From: Amphibiibacter pelophylacis
Lineage (GTDB): Bacteria; Pseudomonadota; Gammaproteobacteria; Burkholderiales; Burkholderiaceae_C
Assembly: GCF_037688875.1 (NCBI RefSeq)
Contig: NZ_JAWDIE010000014.1
Span: 22,480-86,479, forward strand
Direction of reading: 5' to 3'
Length of the DNA: 64,000 nt
The notes under the pieces were generated by a model. It worked only from the letters and a program-made list of their open reading frames with translations, made no database searches and was not told the origin of the DNA. The position numbers and the translations under genes were made by a program. Positions 60,618 through 64,000 of this stretch are shown here, piece by piece. Every line of letters begins with the position of its first letter. The first letter of the stretch is position 1.

Positions 60618-61564
60618 GGGTGGGCGGGCGGCACTTCGGGCGCCTGGTCGGCGGTGGGGGGCGGGGCATTGGGGCGTTGACGCTCCAGCAGCGGCACGAG
60701 CTGCACGGCAACCACTCCCAGCAGGATCAGGCCGCAGCCGGCCCAGGCGGCCAGGCCCAGGCGGTCGCCCATGAAAATCGCCCCGGCCAGCGCGGCGAAC
60801 AGGGTTTCGCTGGTCAGGATGATGGCCGCGTCGGTGGCCTGGGTGTGGCGCTGCACCACCACCTGCAGGGTGTAGCCCACGCCGACCGACAGCACGCCGG
60901 TGTAGAGCAGCGCGCCCATCGCGGTCTGGACGCCGGACCAGGAAACGGGCTCCAGCACCGCGCCCGTCGCCATCGACAGCAGGCCGCAGACCACAAACTG
61001 CAGCCAGGCCAGCAGCAGCGGGCGCTGGCTGTGCCCGGCCCAGTGGCCGACCATGACCACGTGCAGCGCCCAGGGGATGACGCTGGCCAGCACCAGCGCA
61101 TCGCCGGGATTGAGCTGGGTCAGATTGACTTCGCCGGTCAGCAGCCACAGGCCGATCAGGCTGGCGACCATGGTGGGCCAGACGCTCCAGTGCGGGCGCT
61201 GGCGGAACAGCATCCACACCAGCAGCGGCACCAGCGGCACATACAGCGTGGTCAGAAAGCCCGCGTGCGTGACCGAGGTGTGGACGATGCCCGCCTGCTG
61301 CAGGCAGGCGCCCAGCCAGACCAGCACGCCCAGGCCCAGGCCGTGGCGCAGGCGCTGGCGGGTGGGCTCCAGGCCCTCGCGGCGCGCGACGCGGCGCAGT
61401 TCCAGCCACACCAGCGGCGTGATGGTCGCCGCGCCCATCAGAAAACGGATGCCGGTGAACCACAGCGGCCCCAGGCTGCTCATGCCCCAGGCCTGGCCGA
61501 CGAAAGCCGATCCCCAGATCAGGCAGACGAAGGTCAGGACGGCGTTCGATTGCCAGCGCGTCAT
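60614..61564 (-). CDS. EamA/DMT-family transporter
   Basis: A 316-residue integral membrane protein with ten helices in two EamA repeats. The first begins near residue 7 (VLTFVCLIWGSAFVGQ) and the second near 150. LTSETLFAALAGAIFMGDRL is the typical end of the second repeat. Substrate unknown; DMT members export small metabolites. It overlaps rsxB and nth by ATGA at both ends, so all three are translationally linked. Confidence 0.88.
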   Translation of the reverse strand: MTRWQSNAVLTFVCLIWGSAFVGQAWGMSSLGPLWFTGIRFLMGAATITPLVWLELRRVARREGLEPTRQRLRHGLGLGVLVWLGACLQQAGIVHTSVTHAGFLTTLYVPLVPLLVWMLFRQRPHWSVWPTMVASLIGLWLLTGEVNLTQLNPGDALVLASVIPWALHVVMVGHWAGHSQRPLLLAWLQFVVCGLLSMATGAVLEPVSWSGVQTAMGALLYTGVLSVGVGYTLQVVVQRHTQATDAAIILTSETLFAALAGAIFMGDRLGLAAWAGCGLILLGVVAVQLVPLLERQRPNAPPPTADQAPEVPPAHP

Positions 61565-62217
61565 GCCGCACCCCCGCGCAGGCGGCGCGCCTTGGCCAGC
61601 GCCGCCGCCAGAATGGCCTGGCGCGTGCCGGGTTGATCCAGTTCCGCGACGGGGGAATCGTCCGGGCGCTTGGCCTGGCGCTGCTGGCGCGCCTGGCGGT
61701 CCAGATAGCGCTGGCGGGCCCCTTCGGCCTGATCGGGCGTCCAGGCGTCCCAGCCGGTTCGGCCGGGCGTGACGGAAAACGAGGTGATGCAGTCCACCGG
61801 ACAGGCGGGCAGGCACAGCTCGCAGCCCGTGCAGTCGGCCTCGATGACGCTGTGCATGCGCTTGGGCCCGCCGACAATGCAGTCCACCGGACAGGCCTGG
61901 ATGCACAGCGTGCAGCCGATGCACTGGGATTCGACGATGCGCACGGCGTAGCGCTCCTGCGCCTCGCCGCAATCCGGGTCCAGCGGCAGGGTGGGGCGGT
62001 TCAGGACATCCGCCAGGCGCTGCACGCCCTCTGGGCCGCCTGGCGGGCAGCGGTTGAGCGGCACGGCCTCGTCCACCAGGGCCTGCGCATAGGCGCGGCA
62101 GTCGGGGTAGCCGCAGCGCTGGCACTGCGTCTGGGGCAGCAGGGCGTCAATACGATCAACCAGACGATCAACCGAAAGGTCAGCCCACTCCTGCGCTTCG
62201 CTGGCGGGCGGGCTCAT
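61561..62217 (-). CDS. rsxB: RnfB/RsxB-type 4Fe-4S ferredoxin
   Basis: A 218-residue iron-sulfur protein. An N-terminal Fe-S cluster-binding domain is shown by TQCQRCGYPDCRAYAQA with NRCPPGG. Two 4Fe-4S ferredoxin motifs follow: CIGCTLCIQACPVDCI and CTGCELCLPACPVDCI. The N-terminal membrane helix of true RsxB is absent and no other Rnf/Rsx subunit is present, so it may serve as a soluble electron carrier. The C-terminal 70 residues are Arg/Gln-rich. The ATG overlaps the hrcA stop. Confidence 0.9.
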   Translation of the reverse strand: MSPPASEAQEWADLSVDRLVDRIDALLPQTQCQRCGYPDCRAYAQALVDEAVPLNRCPPGGPEGVQRLADVLNRPTLPLDPDCGEAQERYAVRIVESQCIGCTLCIQACPVDCIVGGPKRMHSVIEADCTGCELCLPACPVDCITSFSVTPGRTGWDAWTPDQAEGARQRYLDRQARQQRQAKRPDDSPVAELDQPGTRQAILAAALAKARRLRGGAA

Positions 62218-63233
62218 CCCTTCTGGCTCAGCGCGTTGCCGACCAGGCGGGCGGTGATGTCGACGATTTCGATCATGCGCTCGTAGGCCATGCGCGTCGG
62301 GCCGATCACGCCCACGGTGCCGACGACTTCGCCATCGACGCGGTAGGGTGCGCTGACCACGGACAGTTCTTCAAAGGGCACGACCTGGCTTTCGCCGCCG
62401 ATGTAAATGCGCACGCCCTCAGCGCGGCTGGAGCCGTCCAGCAGGCGCATGAGCTCGGTTTTCTTCTCGAAGAGATCAAACATGCGCCGCAGCGACTGCA
62501 GGTTCTGGCCGAAATCCTGCACATCCAGCAGGTTGTGCTCGCCCGAAACGACGACCTCGCCGGCCGCATCGCTGGCCGGTTCGCTGCTGTGCACGGCGGT
62601 GTGCATGAGGCTGGAGATTTCGCTGCGCAGCTCTTCGACCTCGCCCTGCAGGCGCTGGCGCACGGTGTCCAGCGCGACGCCGGTGAAGCGCTCGTTGAGC
62701 TGGTTGCTGGCCTCGATCAGTTCGGTCTGCGTGAAATCGCGCGGCGTCAGCACCACGCGGTTCTGCACATCGCCGTCGGGCGTGACCAGGATGACCAGCA
62801 CGCGGCGCTCCGAGAGGCGCAGAAATTCGATGTGGCGAAAGATGCTGCTGCGCTTGGGCGCCGTCACCACGCCGACCAGGCTGGAGAGCTGCGACAGCAC
62901 CTGCGCGGCCTGGCTGATGACCTTCTGCGGCTGGCCGCCTTCGCCCAGCGGGGGCGGCAGCGCGACCTGTCCGCGCTGGCCGTCGCGGCCGCGTGCGGTC
63001 AGCAGGGTATCGACGAAAAAACGGTAGCCACGCGCGGTGGGAATGCGTCCGGCGCTGGTGTGCGGGCTGGCGATCAGTCCCAGCTCTTCCAGATCGGCCA
63101 TGATGTTGCGTATGGTCGCGGCCGACAGCACCATGCCCGGCGTTTTGGACAGCGTGCGCGATCCGACCGGCTGGCCGTCGCTGATATAGCGTTCGACCAG
63201 CAGGTTCAGCAGGGCTTGGGCACGTTCATCCAT
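62214..63233 (-). CDS. hrcA: Heat-inducible transcription repressor HrcA
   Basis: A 339-residue repressor that binds CIRCE, with GroEL keeping it active. The N-terminal winged helix (about 1-75) has QALLNLLVERYISDGQPVGSRTL in two parts and AATIRNIMADLEELGLI. GAF-like and insertion domains follow, and the C-terminal GTVGVIGPTRMAYERMIEIV is diagnostic. The target CIRCE lies at 6678-6704. It is the first of four genes linked by ATGA overlaps (hrcA-rsxB-DMT-nth). Confidence 0.97.
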   Translation of the reverse strand: MDERAQALLNLLVERYISDGQPVGSRTLSKTPGMVLSAATIRNIMADLEELGLIASPHTSAGRIPTARGYRFFVDTLLTARGRDGQRGQVALPPPLGEGGQPQKVISQAAQVLSQLSSLVGVVTAPKRSSIFRHIEFLRLSERRVLVILVTPDGDVQNRVVLTPRDFTQTELIEASNQLNERFTGVALDTVRQRLQGEVEELRSEISSLMHTAVHSSEPASDAAGEVVVSGEHNLLDVQDFGQNLQSLRRMFDLFEKKTELMRLLDGSSRAEGVRIYIGGESQVVPFEELSVVSAPYRVDGEVVGTVGVIGPTRMAYERMIEIVDITARLVGNALSQKG

Positions 63234-63242
63234 GCAGCGATT

Positions 63243-64000
63243 TTAAGCGCCGCAGCATTTCTTGTACTTTTTGCCACTGCCGCAGGAGCACGGGTCGTTG
63301 CGGCCGGGCGTGGGCGCGACGGTGATGGGCTCGCGGGCGATTTTCACCGACAGCCACAGCAGGCGCGCGTCCTGCACGGCAAAGAGTGCGCTGTCGATCA
63401 GGTCCTCGCGGGTCAGGGTCGCGCCTTCGTCGTCAAACAGGGCCTGCAGCGATTCTTTCTGGTCCTCGCCGCTTTCGGTCAGCACGATGATGCGGCCCAG
63501 GATTTCCTCGTAGAGATCGCTGTTCTCGCCATCCAGCGCTTCGGCTTCGGGCCAGCCGCCCGCATCCATGCCCGCCATGAAGCCGCTGGCCCAGACGGTG
63601 GCGTCGGGGTCGATGTCGTCGGCGGTGAGCTCGCCAGAGGCGATCAGGCGCTCGCGCTCGTCGTCCGGCAGGGTCAGGATCAGCGGCTGCAGGCGCAGGC
63701 CGTTTTCGTCACCGTCCATCAGGGCCTGCGGATCCAGCTGGGCCTGCAGCACTTTCCAGCGCGCGGCCAGCGCCGTCATGGCGGATTCGGGCAGGGGCGC
63801 AAGCGGCTCCTGGCTTTCGGCCAGATCCTGGCGCAGCTGCGTCACCCATTCATGAAGCGTGGGGCGGTAAGGTCCGGCTGCCAGGGCGGTCATGTAGCCG
63901 TCCAGCCATTCGATGGAGATGTCTTCCTCGCCGGGGCTCAGGGGTGTGCAGGCGGCTTCGAGGGCTTTGATGTCGTCCTCGGAGGATTCGGGGATGGCGA
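63243..64000 (-). CDS. UPF0149 (YecA/YgfB)-family protein with C-terminal SEC-C motif (partial)
   Basis: The frame is open to the right edge, so the N-terminus is outside the window; 251 residues are visible. IEWLDGYMTALAAGP is the UPF0149 signature. The C-terminal zinc-binding SEC-C motif is GRNDPCSCGSGKKYKKCCGA (C-x-C...C-C). The SEC-C motif is shared with SecA and often mediates contact with SecB or ribosomes; the role of this family member is not known. An internal ATG at 63893 is not the start because the conserved family segment continues upstream of it. It ends 9 bp before hrcA on the same strand. Confidence 0.88.
   Translation of the reverse strand, partial: AIPESSEDDIKALEAACTPLSPGEEDISIEWLDGYMTALAAGPYRPTLHEWVTQLRQDLAESQEPLAPLPESAMTALAARWKVLQAQLDPQALMDGDENGLRLQPLILTLPDDERERLIASGELTADDIDPDATVWASGFMAGMDAGGWPEAEALDGENSDLYEEILGRIIVLTESGEDQKESLQALFDDEGATLTREDLIDSALFAVQDARLLWLSVKIAREPITVAPTPGRNDPCSCGSGKKYKKCCGA

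Overview
The window is 64 kb of a GC-rich betaproteobacterial chromosome, most likely Burkholderiales and probably Comamonadaceae. The gene order gph-ubiG-ompA-gyrA-DUF2059-serC-pheA-tyrA, the pair purF-metZ, an arginine-type EF-P and CIRCE/HrcA control of groESL all fit that group. The genus cannot be fixed from the sequence. Almost everything is core metabolism and housekeeping. I see no prophage, insertion sequence, CRISPR array or intact genomic island.

Layout. 1-9.9 kb: 3' end of purF, metZ, gltX, a tRNA-Ala/Glu/Asp cluster, sodC, groES-groEL (reverse strand, with a sigma-70/sigma-32 promoter and a perfect CIRCE), rluD, bamD, aroC. 9.9-19.9 kb: the most accessory-looking part. It has an isolated fliD with a textbook sigma-28 promoter, an NlpC/P60 endopeptidase, a lone GvpU-like protein, an ArsB/NhaD-type permease, two tandem membrane-bound PAS-GGDEF-EAL proteins (the second with a degenerate GGDEF) and a ComEA-like HhH protein. 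19.9-34.3 kb: dnaE, amiC, minCDE-panC, galU, leuA behind a Leu-codon leader peptide and terminator (attenuator), ridA, a secreted thioredoxin-fold protein, mnmC. 34.3-44 kb: efp, gph, ubiG, ompA-like lipoprotein, gyrA, DUF2059 protein, serC, pheA, tyrA. 44-54 kb: rhomboid protease coupled to a copper P-type ATPase, gdhA, proC, TerC-CBS protein, pdxH, OmpA-like protein, GT39-type transferase. 54-58.4 kb: a complete deoxynucleoside catabolic operon (purine nucleoside phosphorylase, deoC, deoA, deoB). 58.4-64 kb, reverse strand: an operon hrcA-rsxB-DMT transporter-nth joined by ATGA overlaps. It runs into a short AT-richer stretch with decayed genes: a truncated HTH antitoxin, an antitoxin with an amber stop fused to a toxin tail, and a start-less excalibur protein. 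A methyltransferase-like membrane protein follows.

How it fits together. HrcA (about 63 kb) is the expected repressor of the CIRCE at 6.7 kb. gltX lies directly upstream of a tRNA-Glu gene. serC, pheA and tyrA form an amino-acid cluster with unusual inverted repeats before pheA. The clearest regulatory features absent from a simple gene list are the leuA attenuator, the fliD sigma-28 promoter, the efp terminator embedded in the start of mnmC, and the toxin-antitoxin graveyard near 59.2-59.97 kb. I did not find a convincing wholly new multi-gene system.
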